Below are positions 37,327 through 47,319 of a stretch of DNA of 64,000 nucleotides, one piece after another. A program made the translations under genes and the position numbers. Under the pieces are notes generated by a model. It ran no database searches, had not been told where the DNA came from, and saw only the letters and a program-made list of their open reading frames with translations. The stretch comes from M3007 sp046329435. Its GTDB lineage: Bacteria; Bacteroidota; Bacteroidia; Chitinophagales; Saprospiraceae. The stretch is from positions 248,001 to 312,000 of the forward strand of contig JAXLUR010000005.1 in NCBI GenBank assembly GCA_046329435.1. The letters run 5' to 3'. Within the stretch, counting starts at the first letter, position 1. Each line of letters starts with the position of its first letter.

Positions 37327-38526
37327 ATGGCTTCAGACATCTACGCACGTAAATCACACTGGAAATGGTACCTGGCCGTCGGCGGGATGGTTATCATAGT
37401 CGTTTCTCTGTTATATACCCGCTATCTGGCCCAAAAGCTCGCCGACCGCGAACATCAGCAGGCCGAACAATTCGCCGAATCGCTGCGCAGTATTGCCAAA
37501 ACCAACATGGATACGTCGCAGTACAATTGCGACATTACGCTTCACAACCTCATCATCCGGCAGAATACCACCATCCCCGTCGTGCTGTTCGACGATGCTT
37601 GGAACATTATCGAGTACCGCAACCTGCGCGACAACTCCGACTCACTCGATAAAAGCATCATCCGGCAGGAGCTGACCCGCATGGTCGCTGCCGGCGCCGA
37701 CACCATAGAAGTATCGGCCCCGCCCTATTTCCGCAATTATCTCGTGTATTCGCACTCCTATCTGCTCAACTGGCTCTACTGGTTTCCTTTTGTTCAACTG
37801 GGTCTGATCAGTCTGTTCGTCGTGCTCGGGTATATGGGTTTCAGCGCCGCCCGGCGGGCCGAAGAAAACCAGGTCTGGCTCGGTATGGCCAAGGAAACTG
37901 CGCATCAGCTGGGCACCCCCATCACCGCCATTATCGGGTGGGTCGAAACGCTCAAGGCCGTCAATGAAGACAACCCAGCCAACGTCGAAATGCTCGACGA
38001 GCTGCGCAACGATGTGACCCGCCTCGAACTCGTTGCCGACCGTTTTTCAAAAATCGGCGCCAAGCCGGAACTCCGAACGGTCAATCTTTACAGCGAACTG
38101 GAAAAATGCCGCGATTACATGCAGCCCCGCACCCCGCGCAAAGTGGTGCTGGAGTTTCCGAGCTCAGCTGACTCCCCTGAGCAACCCGTAAGGGTGAATT
38201 CCCACCTCTTCGACTGGGTAATCGAAAACCTCCTGCGCAATGCTATCGATGCCATGGAAGACGGCACTGGCCGGATCAGCGTAAAAGTGTATGAAGAACC
38301 AGGCTTCGCCTGCGTCGATATCAGCGACACCGGCAAGGGAATCCCCGCCAATCGCTTTAAAACAGTTTTCAAACCCGGCTATTCCACCAAAACCCGGGGC
38401 TGGGGCCTTGGCCTTTCGCTTTCCAAAAGGATCATTGAACAATATCACCAGGGAAAGATTTTTGTCAAACGCTCGGAACCGGGCAAAGGCGCCACATTTA
38501 CCATTAAATTGCCTAAAAAAAACTAG
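37327..38526 (+). CDS. Sensor histidine kinase
   Basis: 399 aa from ATG 37327. Two membrane segments (about 14-33 and 155-178) flank a periplasmic sensor region of about 120 residues with no recognised domain. The kinase core has the H box MAKETAHQLGTPITA, N box VIENLLRNAIDAM, G1 DTGKGIP and G2 GWGLGLSLSKRIIE. No response regulator is adjacent. It is divergent from crtI across the inverted repeat, and the next gene starts 7 bp downstream. Confidence 0.9.
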   Translation: MASDIYARKSHWKWYLAVGGMVIIVVSLLYTRYLAQKLADREHQQAEQFAESLRSIAKTNMDTSQYNCDITLHNLIIRQNTTIPVVLFDDAWNIIEYRNLRDNSDSLDKSIIRQELTRMVAAGADTIEVSAPPYFRNYLVYSHSYLLNWLYWFPFVQLGLISLFVVLGYMGFSAARRAEENQVWLGMAKETAHQLGTPITAIIGWVETLKAVNEDNPANVEMLDELRNDVTRLELVADRFSKIGAKPELRTVNLYSELEKCRDYMQPRTPRKVVLEFPSSADSPEQPVRVNSHLFDWVIENLLRNAIDAMEDGTGRISVKVYEEPGFACVDISDTGKGIPANRFKTVFKPGYSTKTRGWGLGLSLSKRIIEQYHQGKIFVKRSEPGKGATFTIKLPKKN

Positions 38527-38533
38527 GCTCTGC

Positions 38534-40093
38534 ATGACCAGACTACTTACGCTGTCCGTCTTTCTCCTCACCCCGTTTCTCCTTTTTTCGCAACTCCAGC
38601 TGCTCGGGCACCTGCCCTACGATTCCGCCACTCTGGCCGGCTGCTGGCACCACGTTGACAGCAGTGGCGGCGAATGGGCGCTTGTAGGCACCAGCAAAGG
38701 ACTCAGCATCGTTGACCTGTCCGATCCTGCCCAGCCCGTGGAACGTTTTTCCGTGCCTGGTATCAGCAGCAACTGGCGGGAAGTTAAAACATGGTCGGGC
38801 TACGCCTACGTCGGCTCCGAAGCGCCGGGCAGCGGCATTACCATCGTGAACCTGCGCGAACTGCCCGACTCCGTGAGCTGGAAAGTCTGGAAAGGCGACG
38901 GCGCATACCTCGATCAGGTACAACGCAGCCATACAGTGGCCGCTACCGACGGCTGGCTCTACGTGTTTGGTGGCAGTACGGTCACCAACGGCGCCGTCAT
39001 CGCCGACCTGAGCGACCCCTGGAATCCGCAAATCACAGGCTTGTACACCAATTTTTACGTGCACGACGGCTATATCCGCGGCGATACGCTCTGGAGCAGC
39101 GAAATCTACGCGGGACAGTTCACCGTGATCGACGTATCGGACAAAAGCGCGCCGGCCCCGCTGACCAGCACCCCCACCCCGGGCGCTTTCAACCACAACA
39201 GCTGGTTGTCGGACAACAGCCAGATCCTTTTTACCACCGATGAAAAAAGCAATGCCCCGCTCGGAAGTTTCGACGTCAGCGACCTGAACAATATCACCCT
39301 GCTCGACAAATACTACCCCAGCGTTTACCCCAACAAAGAGGTGCACAACGTGCGGGTACTCAACGATTTTCTCATCAACCCCTCCTACGGTGGCCAGCTC
39401 ACGATAGTGGATGCCAGCCGGCCCGACAACCTGATTGAAACCGCCTGGGCCTCACTGGGCAACTCGCTGGTGTGGGACGCCGACCCCTACCTGCCGTCGG
39501 GCATCATTTTCGCCACGGCCAAAAACGAAGGCCTGTTTGTGTACCAGCCTGCTTACCAACATGCGGCATGGCTCGAAGGCCACGTGACCGACGCGCAAAG
39601 CGGAGCGCCGATCAACGGAGCCAAAATATTCATTTTGAACACGTTGAATGCCGACACCAGCCGCGCCGACGGCAGCTACAAAACCGGCAACGGACAGGCC
39701 GGCACCTTTTCCGTGCTGGCCGAAAAGCCGGGCTATTTGCCGCAAACCCTCGACGGCATACCCTTGCAAAACGGGCAGGTCACTACGCTCGACATTGCCC
39801 TGACGCCCGGCTTCGTAGCAACGAAACAAGTCGCGGACGCTTCGGAAATCGACGTGTATCCGAACTGTTTTCAACACGAATTTCACGTAAAACTGCCGCC
39901 GAATGCTGCTTTTCAACCCGGAAATGCCCGGGCCGTGCTGCTGGACGCGCATGGCAATACCGTACTGGAGCAGCCTTTGGTCGAGATGGATACTGTCATT
40001 CGTCCGCACCCGGCTGTCGCCGCCGGCGCTTATTGGCTTTTGGTGCGCCAGGGAAATTTGTGCAGCAAAGCCTGCCCATTGATCAAATCCTGA
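38534..40093 (+). CDS. Secreted LVIVD-repeat (choice-of-anchor B type) protein
   Basis: 519 aa from ATG 38534. Signal peptide 1-19 (ending LLFSQ). Residues about 25-340 form LVIVD-type repeats (GLSIVDLSDPAQPVERF, VIADLSDPWNPQITGLY, FTVIDVSDKSAPAPL, GSFDVSDLNNITLLDKY), as in choice-of-anchor B proteins with a predicted beta-propeller. Then comes a carboxypeptidase-regulatory-like domain (LEGHVTDAQSGAPINGAKIF, about 350-430) and a degenerate T9SS-like end (DVYPNCFQHEFHVKL). A surface protein of unknown ligand, translationally close to the kinase gene. Confidence 0.8.
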   Translation: MTRLLTLSVFLLTPFLLFSQLQLLGHLPYDSATLAGCWHHVDSSGGEWALVGTSKGLSIVDLSDPAQPVERFSVPGISSNWREVKTWSGYAYVGSEAPGSGITIVNLRELPDSVSWKVWKGDGAYLDQVQRSHTVAATDGWLYVFGGSTVTNGAVIADLSDPWNPQITGLYTNFYVHDGYIRGDTLWSSEIYAGQFTVIDVSDKSAPAPLTSTPTPGAFNHNSWLSDNSQILFTTDEKSNAPLGSFDVSDLNNITLLDKYYPSVYPNKEVHNVRVLNDFLINPSYGGQLTIVDASRPDNLIETAWASLGNSLVWDADPYLPSGIIFATAKNEGLFVYQPAYQHAAWLEGHVTDAQSGAPINGAKIFILNTLNADTSRADGSYKTGNGQAGTFSVLAEKPGYLPQTLDGIPLQNGQVTTLDIALTPGFVATKQVADASEIDVYPNCFQHEFHVKLPPNAAFQPGNARAVLLDAHGNTVLEQPLVEMDTVIRPHPAVAAGAYWLLVRQGNLCSKACPLIKS

Positions 40094-40138
40094 TCTTTGC
40101 GCGCAATTATTACCGTTTTACCTGTCAAACAACGTATT

Positions 40139-40933
40139 GTGACGCTACTTTCTCCCGGCGACCCCTTCCCTTCGGAATACCCCAAAGGCGCCGTTTTGCT
40201 GGTGGACAAACCGCTTGCCTGGACCTCCTTCGACGTGGTCAACAAGGTGCGCTACCTCCTGTCGCGCCGCCTCGGCATCAAAAGGATCAAAATCGGTCAT
40301 GCCGGCACCCTCGACCCCCTGGCGACCGGCTTGCTCGTGCTTTGCACCGGCGAATACACCAAACGGATCGAGTCGCTCCAGGCGCTGGAAAAAGAATACA
40401 CCGGCACGATCACGTTTGGGGCCACGACCGCCTCCTACGATCTGGAAAAACCGGTGGATGCCGTTTTTCCTGCCGGCCACCTGACTGACGATTTGTTGCA
40501 AAAAGTTGTTTTTGAACAATTTACAGGTGAAATCTCGCAGATTCCGCCAGTGTTTTCCGCCATCAAAGTGGATGGCAAAAGGGTGTATAAAAATGCCCGG
40601 ACGGGTCAGATCACCGCAATCGAGCCGCGCAGTGTCCGGATCGACACCTTTGAACTGGGGCCGCTCCGACCCGTAGAACCCGGCCTGACGGTTTCGCAGA
40701 TTATTAGTAAAAAAGGCGCTCCCATCCATTTGCATCCCGATTATGCGGAGGGTCGGCAATGCGATTTTCGGGTGGTGTGCGGCAAAGGCACCTACATCCG
40801 CTCGCTGGCCCACGACCTGGGCCAGGCGCTCGACGCCGGCGCTTATCTCAGCCGCTTGCGCCGTACAGCCACAGGCGGTTTTCGGGTCGAATCAGCCTGG
40901 ACCATCGAAGCGCTGGAAGCCTGGCTGCGCTGA
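40139..40933 (+). CDS. truB: tRNA pseudouridine-55 synthase
   Basis: Forms pseudouridine at position 55 of tRNA. The catalytic Asp lies in HAGTLDPLATGLL. KGAVLLVDKPLAWTSFDVVN is the family N-terminus, and GTYIRSLAHDLGQALD is a conserved late motif. There is no ATG: I chose GTG at 40139 (264 aa), which starts 16 residues before AVLLVDKP. A TTG at 40097 would add 14 residues. It follows a secreted-protein gene after 45 bp. Confidence 0.92.
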   Translation: MTLLSPGDPFPSEYPKGAVLLVDKPLAWTSFDVVNKVRYLLSRRLGIKRIKIGHAGTLDPLATGLLVLCTGEYTKRIESLQALEKEYTGTITFGATTASYDLEKPVDAVFPAGHLTDDLLQKVVFEQFTGEISQIPPVFSAIKVDGKRVYKNARTGQITAIEPRSVRIDTFELGPLRPVEPGLTVSQIISKKGAPIHLHPDYAEGRQCDFRVVCGKGTYIRSLAHDLGQALDAGAYLSRLRRTATGGFRVESAWTIEALEAWLR

Positions 40934-41037
40934 AAATGTCGTTTTTGTCCGATCCTTTCCAAAAGTCTGTCGAACGAATGCCCCACGCTTCCAGCTGAAA
41001 CGCTTACTTTCGGGAGTCGTTTTTGTACATTTCCCGT

Positions 41038-41709
41038 ATGCTTTTGCGCCATTTCGCCCTGCTCTGCTGTTTTTTAGGCATTTATCGATTATCTGCCCAG
41101 ACGTTTCAACCCGTCGGAGGGCCCGTACACCAGCAGGAACTCGCACTCGAACAGGCCAACGAATGTTACCTCTTTTTTGACAACCCCGGCGGCGATTCGC
41201 TGACCCTGCGCTGGCGCAAAGTGGAAGTGAGTATGCCCGACGACTGGGATGCAGCCCTCTGCGATTACGGCCTGTGTTACAGCGGAATACCGGGCAATGG
41301 GATCATGAACCCTGTGACTGGCGCCACCCAGCCTTATCTAAAACTGATTGTACTGCCCGGCACGACAGAAGGCGCCGCCTGGGTGTGGTTCAGGGTTTGG
41401 GAAGACGGGAACGAAGCCAATTTTGTCGATGTGTATTTCAGCCTGCATACCCAGGGCGCCTTGTCGGCCGGCGCCGTTGCAGCCCCCGAGTTTTCCTTTT
41501 ACCCCAACCCCGCAACAAGCGCGCTCCGGCTCGACAACCCCGCCGCCTCGGCCATCGTCGTCAGGTTGATCGGCCCCCGCGGTGAAACATTACAGGAAGA
41601 GACGCTCCCGCCCAATACACAAAGTACCTGGCAGCTCGACGCGTATCCGGCCGGAGTTTATTACCTGCAAACCGACCGAAAAACCCGGCCGCTGTTGATT
41701 CAGCATTAA
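41038..41709 (+). CDS. Small secreted protein with T9SS sorting domain
   Basis: 223 aa from ATG 41038. Signal peptide 1-21 (LLCCFLGIYRLSAQ). A beta-rich domain with Cys pairs follows (LCDYGLCYSGIPGNG, PYLKLIVLPGTTEGAAWVWF), then a T9SS C-terminal domain (FYPNPATSALRLDN...AYPAGVYYLQT). The main domain is not assigned. It resembles immunoglobulin-like domains in Bacteroidota secreted proteins. Confidence 0.7.
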   Translation: MLLRHFALLCCFLGIYRLSAQTFQPVGGPVHQQELALEQANECYLFFDNPGGDSLTLRWRKVEVSMPDDWDAALCDYGLCYSGIPGNGIMNPVTGATQPYLKLIVLPGTTEGAAWVWFRVWEDGNEANFVDVYFSLHTQGALSAGAVAAPEFSFYPNPATSALRLDNPAASAIVVRLIGPRGETLQEETLPPNTQSTWQLDAYPAGVYYLQTDRKTRPLLIQH

Positions 41710-41767
41710 ATTTATCGCCACAACTACAAACGCTACTGATAAGTTCTTTCTGCACAACACAAACAAA

Positions 41768-44700
41768 ATGAAGAATTTAATTACGTTTCTTTTTTACTGC
41801 TTTTCGGTAACCGCCCTGATCGCACAGGTTCAGAGCGATACCCGCGTCCAGGTGTTGTCGAACACGGGCGAAGAGACCGTCATTCGCCTGACGCTTTCGG
41901 GCGTCGCCCAAACCGCCGTTACGACGCCCGAAGGCCCCGCCGTGGTGGTGAGCATGGCAGAAGGAACGCCCTTGCTGCGTGCCGGCGCGCCCGATGTGCC
42001 CAAATTCGCTGCCGCCCTCGCCTTGCCCGTCAGCGGCAGCATGGCTGTTGAAATTATCGGCGGCGAATACGAAGACATTGGCAATGTGGATGTTGCGCCT
42101 TCAAAAGGCAACCTTCTGCGCACGGTCAACCCGGCCGATGTGCCCTACACCTATTCTTCATTGTATCAGGAAGACGCATTTTTCCCGGGCAAGCTGGCCG
42201 AAATGAACGGCGATCCGTTCATTTTTCGCGATGTGCGCGGGCAGGCCCTGTGGATTTACCCGGTGCAATACAACCCGGTGAGCAAAACCCTGCGGGTGTA
42301 TCACGATCTGGTGGTCCGGGTATTTCGCAGCAGCGATACCGGCCCAAACGAGCTGGCCGATACCGGCCGGCCAGGAGCCAGCCGCAGTTTCCGGCAATTG
42401 TACGCCAAAACATTTTTGAACTACGACGACAAGTTTCTGCTGCAAAGCCGCGGCCTGACAGCCGCGCCGGAGCCTGAAAAAATGCTCGTCATTGCAAAAG
42501 ACGAATTCATTCCGGCCCTCGAACCCTATGTCGCATGGAAGCGGCAATCGGGCATCAGCACCACTGTCGTAGCCACCTCCGAAATTCCCTCCCTAGCACC
42601 CGACGGTATTTATTCGTTCGTTTCCGACTATTACGCCGCCAATGGCATCACTTATTTGCTGCTGGTGGGCGATGAGTCGGCGCTGGAACCCCTCGTGCGC
42701 CCCGGCAGCCCCTACTCCTGCGACAACTGCCTGGGCTATCAGGCCGGCGACGATCATTTCCCTGAAATATTGGTCGGCCGCTTCAATGCCGCCACGGTCG
42801 AACAGGTGCAAATCATGGTGAATCGCAACCTGGAATACGAAAAAAATCCGCTGGTGGATGAAGCCGCCAACTGGTGCGCTACCGGCATGGCCTCCGCATC
42901 CAACGAAGGCCAGGGCATCGGCGACGATAACCAGGCCGACTACGAACAAGGCAACGAGTGGAAATCCGCCCACCTGGCCGATGGCTTTGAAAAATACTGG
43001 GAGTTTTACGATGGTAATCATGGCGGCATTTCTCCCACACCTGGCGACGAAACAGCCGACCAGAACGGCAACCCGGTCAATACCCAGTTGGTTAATTTGA
43101 TGAACAACCGGGGCGTAAGCCTGTATAATTACACCGGCCACGGCTGGGAACAAGGGCTTGTGAGCGGCAATTTCAATACCGACGCCGTGGCGGCCCTCCG
43201 CAACGAACACCGCTACCCGATCATTATTGCCGTAGCCTGCTGCGCCGGCAACTTTACCAATAACAACGGCGGCGACTGCCTTGGCGAGGCTGTACAACGC
43301 GCCGGTAATCCTGCCACAGGAGAGGTCTGGGGAGCCATTGCAGGCTTCTTTTCCTCCGATTTTCAAAGCTGGGCCCCGCCCATGGAAGGTCAGGACGGGA
43401 TGAACCAATACCTCATCGATGCCGATGGCATTACCCTCAAACCCAACCTGGGCGCTATGGGCGCCTACGGCAACGCCCTCATGATCGCCGCTTACGGACA
43501 AGGCGGCATCGACATGGCCGATGTATGGAACCCGTTCCTCGACCCTACGACGGTGCCGCGCACCCGATTGCCGCAGGCGCTTGCAGCCACGCACCAATCC
43601 TCGACTTACGTGGGCACCACCAGTTTGAGTGTCAGCAGCGATGTGGAAGGCGCGCTCGTCAGCCTGTACTGGCAAAACCAGACCCTGGCTGTCGGTATTG
43701 TTGAAAACGGTGTGGCAGTGCTCGAATTTCCCGCCCTCAACAACGTAGGCGAAATAACCGTCACAGTAAGCCAGTTCAACTACATCCCCTATCAGGGCGT
43801 TGTCAACGTAGCAGTAGCCGGGGTGCCTTTCGTCGTCAACGAATCCGTGTTGCTCAACGACCCGGCTGGCAACAACAATCAACAGGCCGATTACGGCGAA
43901 ACCGTTAATATGGACGTAACCCTCGCCAACGTAGGGATCGGCCTGGCCAATGCCACAAGCGCCACGCTCAGCAGCACCGATGACAACATCGTACTGCTTG
44001 ATGCCATGGAAAATTTCGGCGACATCGACGACAGCACCTCCATCCAGATACCGGCCGCGTTCAGCTTCACCGTCAACGACGACGTAGCAGACGGCCACAT
44101 CGTCAATTTTAACCTGCACATCGAGTACAACACCACCGAGTCCTTCGACATCGTAGTTCCGGTAAAATTGCAGGCTCCGAAGCTGGTCGTAGATGCCTTC
44201 ACCATCAACGACTCTCAGGGCGGCAACGGCAACGGCCGTCTGGAAAGTGGCGAAACGGCGCAAATCACGGTTAAAAACCTGAATACCGGCAAAAGCCAAA
44301 GCCCCGACGCCCTCGGGATTCTCACTACGGGATCGCCCTGGCTGACGCTGAGCGGCCCTTCCGTACTCGGTCCCATGTATGCCGTGAGCGGTCAGTCGAA
44401 TGCCGTATTTACCGTTGCCGTATCGCCCGATGCCCCCCAGGTCGTTTCGGCAACGTTTGATTACCAGGTAGTAGCCGGCAATTACGAAGCGTCCAAATCA
44501 TTCGGCCCCTTTGTGATCAATGCGATCATTGAAAACTTCGGATCGGGCAACTTCCAGAGCTTCCCCTGGCAAATGGGCGGCAACAAACCCTGGACGATCT
44601 CCACGGCCAATCCGTACGAAGGCACTTCCTGCGCGCGCTCGGGCAGCATCACCCACAACCAAAAATCCGAGATGTTCCTTTCGCTCGACGTCACGGCCGA

Positions 44701-45220
44701 CGGCTCAGTTTCATTTGCCCGCAAAACGAGCACCGAGCAAGACTATGACTTCCTTCGTTTTTATATCGACGATGTAAAAATGGGCGAATGGAGCGGCGAA
44801 AATGCCTGGCAGGAAGTGTCGTTCCCGGTCGGTACCGGCAGCCATTTGTTGCGTTGGGTGTATGAAAAAGACGAGGTCAGCAGCGCAGGTTCCGACCGCT
44901 GCTGGGTCGATCAGATCAGCCTGCCTCCGCATCAGGTGGCCGTCGGCACCCATACGCCCGACAGCGAAGCGGTTCTGGTGCAGGCTTCGCCCAACCCGAC
45001 GACAGGCCCGCTGAATGTGGGTCTCGAACTGAGCAAAGAGCAACGTATCGACATGGCCCTTTTCGATCTGCTTGGCCGCCAGTTGCGCGGTTTTGAAGGC
45101 CGTTTGGCGGCAGGCGCTACCACTCAGGCATTCGATATGTCAGGGCTTGCCCCCGGCGTTTACCTCTTGCAGGTGCGGGGCGAAAATTTCTCCCGGACGG
45201 TGAAAATTGTCCGGCAATAA
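41768..45220 (+). CDS. Gingipain-like C25 cysteine peptidase with T9SS sorting domain
   Basis: 1150 aa secreted protease. Signal peptide 1-19; propeptide-like region (about 20-230) with WIYPVQYNPVSKTLRVYHDL, typical of C25 profragments; then the catalytic domain. The His is in YNYTGHGWE (about residue 457) and the Cys in IIAVACCAGNF (about 491), with YLLLVGDESALEP and FPEILVGRFNAATVEQV as conserved C25 motifs. Immunoglobulin-like and jelly-roll regions follow, then a T9SS C-terminal domain (ASPNPTTGPLNVGLEL...LAPGVYLLQV). Cleavage preference cannot be told. Confidence 0.92.
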   Translation: MKNLITFLFYCFSVTALIAQVQSDTRVQVLSNTGEETVIRLTLSGVAQTAVTTPEGPAVVVSMAEGTPLLRAGAPDVPKFAAALALPVSGSMAVEIIGGEYEDIGNVDVAPSKGNLLRTVNPADVPYTYSSLYQEDAFFPGKLAEMNGDPFIFRDVRGQALWIYPVQYNPVSKTLRVYHDLVVRVFRSSDTGPNELADTGRPGASRSFRQLYAKTFLNYDDKFLLQSRGLTAAPEPEKMLVIAKDEFIPALEPYVAWKRQSGISTTVVATSEIPSLAPDGIYSFVSDYYAANGITYLLLVGDESALEPLVRPGSPYSCDNCLGYQAGDDHFPEILVGRFNAATVEQVQIMVNRNLEYEKNPLVDEAANWCATGMASASNEGQGIGDDNQADYEQGNEWKSAHLADGFEKYWEFYDGNHGGISPTPGDETADQNGNPVNTQLVNLMNNRGVSLYNYTGHGWEQGLVSGNFNTDAVAALRNEHRYPIIIAVACCAGNFTNNNGGDCLGEAVQRAGNPATGEVWGAIAGFFSSDFQSWAPPMEGQDGMNQYLIDADGITLKPNLGAMGAYGNALMIAAYGQGGIDMADVWNPFLDPTTVPRTRLPQALAATHQSSTYVGTTSLSVSSDVEGALVSLYWQNQTLAVGIVENGVAVLEFPALNNVGEITVTVSQFNYIPYQGVVNVAVAGVPFVVNESVLLNDPAGNNNQQADYGETVNMDVTLANVGIGLANATSATLSSTDDNIVLLDAMENFGDIDDSTSIQIPAAFSFTVNDDVADGHIVNFNLHIEYNTTESFDIVVPVKLQAPKLVVDAFTINDSQGGNGNGRLESGETAQITVKNLNTGKSQSPDALGILTTGSPWLTLSGPSVLGPMYAVSGQSNAVFTVAVSPDAPQVVSATFDYQVVAGNYEASKSFGPFVINAIIENFGSGNFQSFPWQMGGNKPWTISTANPYEGTSCARSGSITHNQKSEMFLSLDVTADGSVSFARKTSTEQDYDFLRFYIDDVKMGEWSGENAWQEVSFPVGTGSHLLRWVYEKDEVSSAGSDRCWVDQISLPPHQVAVGTHTPDSEAVLVQASPNPTTGPLNVGLELSKEQRIDMALFDLLGRQLRGFEGRLAAGATTQAFDMSGLAPGVYLLQVRGENFSRTVKIVRQ

Positions 45221-45251
45221 GACGAGCTCCGGACACGTAGCCGATATTTGT

Positions 45252-45288
45252 CAGCGCGCGCAGCGGTTTCAGCACCCTGCGCGCGCTG
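45252..45288 (+). terminator. Hairpin after the C25 peptidase gene, probable terminator
   Basis: Perfect 12 bp GC-rich stem (CAGCGCGCGCAG, 45252-45263, with 45277-45288) and a 13 nt loop, 32 bp after the stop. The following TCGTTTATT is only a weak T tract. Confidence 0.45.
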
Positions 45289-45432
45289 TCGTTTATTGAA
45301 TGCAGTAAAAAGCAGGGAAGAATTTTTTTTTCAGCGCCGACCCAACCCTTTCGAAACACCGTGCGTGATAGGGTTAAAGTTTGCAAACACACCTTTTTCT
45401 ACACCATCCATTTTGGCAAAGCATTCAAAACC

Positions 45433-47256
45433 ATGAAAAAACTTTTTTTCCTCTTATTCGGATTTTTAATTCATCAGGGCTTGCAAGCCCAGAACCCCAA
45501 TTGCCAAACCTTCGTTTGGGCGACCGATTGGTCCAATGGCCTGACGACGCTTACTGCTATCGACTCTTCTCAATACGCCGTCCAGAGCTACCTCTGGAGT
45601 ACCGGCGAAACAACGGCGACAATCCAGGTTTCGGGGCCGGGAAACTACTGCGTCACCACCACGGACCTCGGAGGCTGCACTTCGAGCGATTGCTTCCAGT
45701 TGCCCGACCCCTGCTGGATCACCGCATGGTGGTACTGGATCGACGACCAGCACGTCAATGTGACGGCATATGGCGGCCCCAATTACCTTGATCGCACCTA
45801 TTTGTGGAGCACGGGCGAAACCACCAGTAACATTGTCGTGACTGCCGGCGGACTGTACTGCGTCACGGTGACCAACGAGAATGGCTGTACGGCCATGGAA
45901 TGCGCCAGCGTACCGAATTTCCCCAATAACAACGACAGCTGCACGGCCGACATACAGGCCTGGTACTGGCCCGACAGCACCGTTCAACTCAATGCCCTGA
46001 GCAGCAGCCAGCCGGTAAGCTACCTGTGGAACACCGGCGCCTCTACGCCTTCGATTATCGTAGAAGCGCCTGATAATTACTGCGTTACGATTACCGATGC
46101 AAGCGGTTGCCAGGCTTACGCCTGCTATACCTACGGCGACACTTCCTGCTATAGTTATGTTTACATGAACTGGCAGGGCAACAATACGGCCGAGTTGAGC
46201 GTCTGGTCCAACCATCCGATTGCTTCCTACCTCTGGAGTACGGGCGAAACAGACGCCACTATTCAGGTGTCCGAGACGGGTCAGTATTGCGTCACCACTA
46301 CCAACATATATGGTTGCCAGTCTTCATCTTGTCTCGACATTCCCGATGTGGCCCATTACCTCAGCGTCTATGTCCAGATTCCGGATTCACTCAACGGCGT
46401 GTTTGCCGAAATTTATCTCATCGAATACGATACCGCCCAGGGGGGCACTTTGACGGCTGTTGATACCATTTTCACAACCGATGGCAGCGGCTTTGCCTTT
46501 TTCCAGGATGTTGAACCCGGTGAGTACCTTGTCAAGGCAGCCCTGATGCCCGGTACGCCGCATTATGATGAATATTTGCCTACCTACAATGTGCAGCACC
46601 TGTTCTGGGATGATGCAGATCCCGTTATTATTTCCCCTTTCAGTTACGGTGATGTTATTTTGATTCACCTGATCGAAGGCCAAAATCCGGGTGGCCCGGG
46701 CTTTATCGGCGGTCTGGTCAGCGAAGGCGCCAACTTTACGGCTTCCGGCGATGCTGCCCGCAGTGAAGGCGACCCGATGCCAGGTGTGCAGGTGATTCTC
46801 CGCCGCCAGGACGACACGCCTGTTGCGGCAACCAAAACGCTGGCCGACGGCACGTTCAGTTTCGACAATATCGCATGGGGGAGCTACCGGGTTTCCATCG
46901 ACATTCCTGGAATCGAGCCACTGCATCAAGTTGTCGAAATCGGCCCCGACCAGCCCAGCGCAGGCAGTATCAATTTCACCGTCGATGGCCTGAACGCCAG
47001 CAGTACCTCTGCAGCCATCGAGGTAGGTACGCTTGCCGTACACCCCAACCCGGTGCACGAAACCCTGACGGTCGACAATCCCGGCGCACAAAACGGCACT
47101 TTGCGCATTGTCAACCTGCAAGGCTGCGAAGTGCTTCGTATGGCGGTAAGCGGTTCGCAAGCGCAAGTCGATGTACATTCGCTGCCCGATGGCATGTATG
47201 TGCTGGCCCTTTATACCGGCCAAAAGATGTACACCAGCAAAGTTTCCAAACAATAG
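45433..47256 (+). CDS. Secreted repeat protein with carboxypeptidase-regulatory-like and T9SS domains
   Basis: 607 aa from ATG 45433. Signal peptide 1-19 (ending GLQAQ). Four repeats of about 80 residues each carry YLWSTGETTATIQVSGPGNY then CVTTTDLGGC; these are Cys-containing PKD-like modules common in Saprospirales secreted proteins. Next comes a linker domain (about 295-430), a carboxypeptidase-regulatory-like domain (PMPGVQVILRRQDDTPVAAT, about 450-520), and the T9SS end (VHPNPVHETLTVDN...LPDGMYVLALY). No catalytic site seen; probably structural or adhesive. Confidence 0.8.
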   Translation: MKKLFFLLFGFLIHQGLQAQNPNCQTFVWATDWSNGLTTLTAIDSSQYAVQSYLWSTGETTATIQVSGPGNYCVTTTDLGGCTSSDCFQLPDPCWITAWWYWIDDQHVNVTAYGGPNYLDRTYLWSTGETTSNIVVTAGGLYCVTVTNENGCTAMECASVPNFPNNNDSCTADIQAWYWPDSTVQLNALSSSQPVSYLWNTGASTPSIIVEAPDNYCVTITDASGCQAYACYTYGDTSCYSYVYMNWQGNNTAELSVWSNHPIASYLWSTGETDATIQVSETGQYCVTTTNIYGCQSSSCLDIPDVAHYLSVYVQIPDSLNGVFAEIYLIEYDTAQGGTLTAVDTIFTTDGSGFAFFQDVEPGEYLVKAALMPGTPHYDEYLPTYNVQHLFWDDADPVIISPFSYGDVILIHLIEGQNPGGPGFIGGLVSEGANFTASGDAARSEGDPMPGVQVILRRQDDTPVAATKTLADGTFSFDNIAWGSYRVSIDIPGIEPLHQVVEIGPDQPSAGSINFTVDGLNASSTSAAIEVGTLAVHPNPVHETLTVDNPGAQNGTLRIVNLQGCEVLRMAVSGSQAQVDVHSLPDGMYVLALYTGQKMYTSKVSKQ

Positions 47257-47319
47257 CCCCGCTATTGAAGACTTGTTCCACCAGCAAAATCGAGGTTAGA
47301 TAAACCTTCAACCAATTGT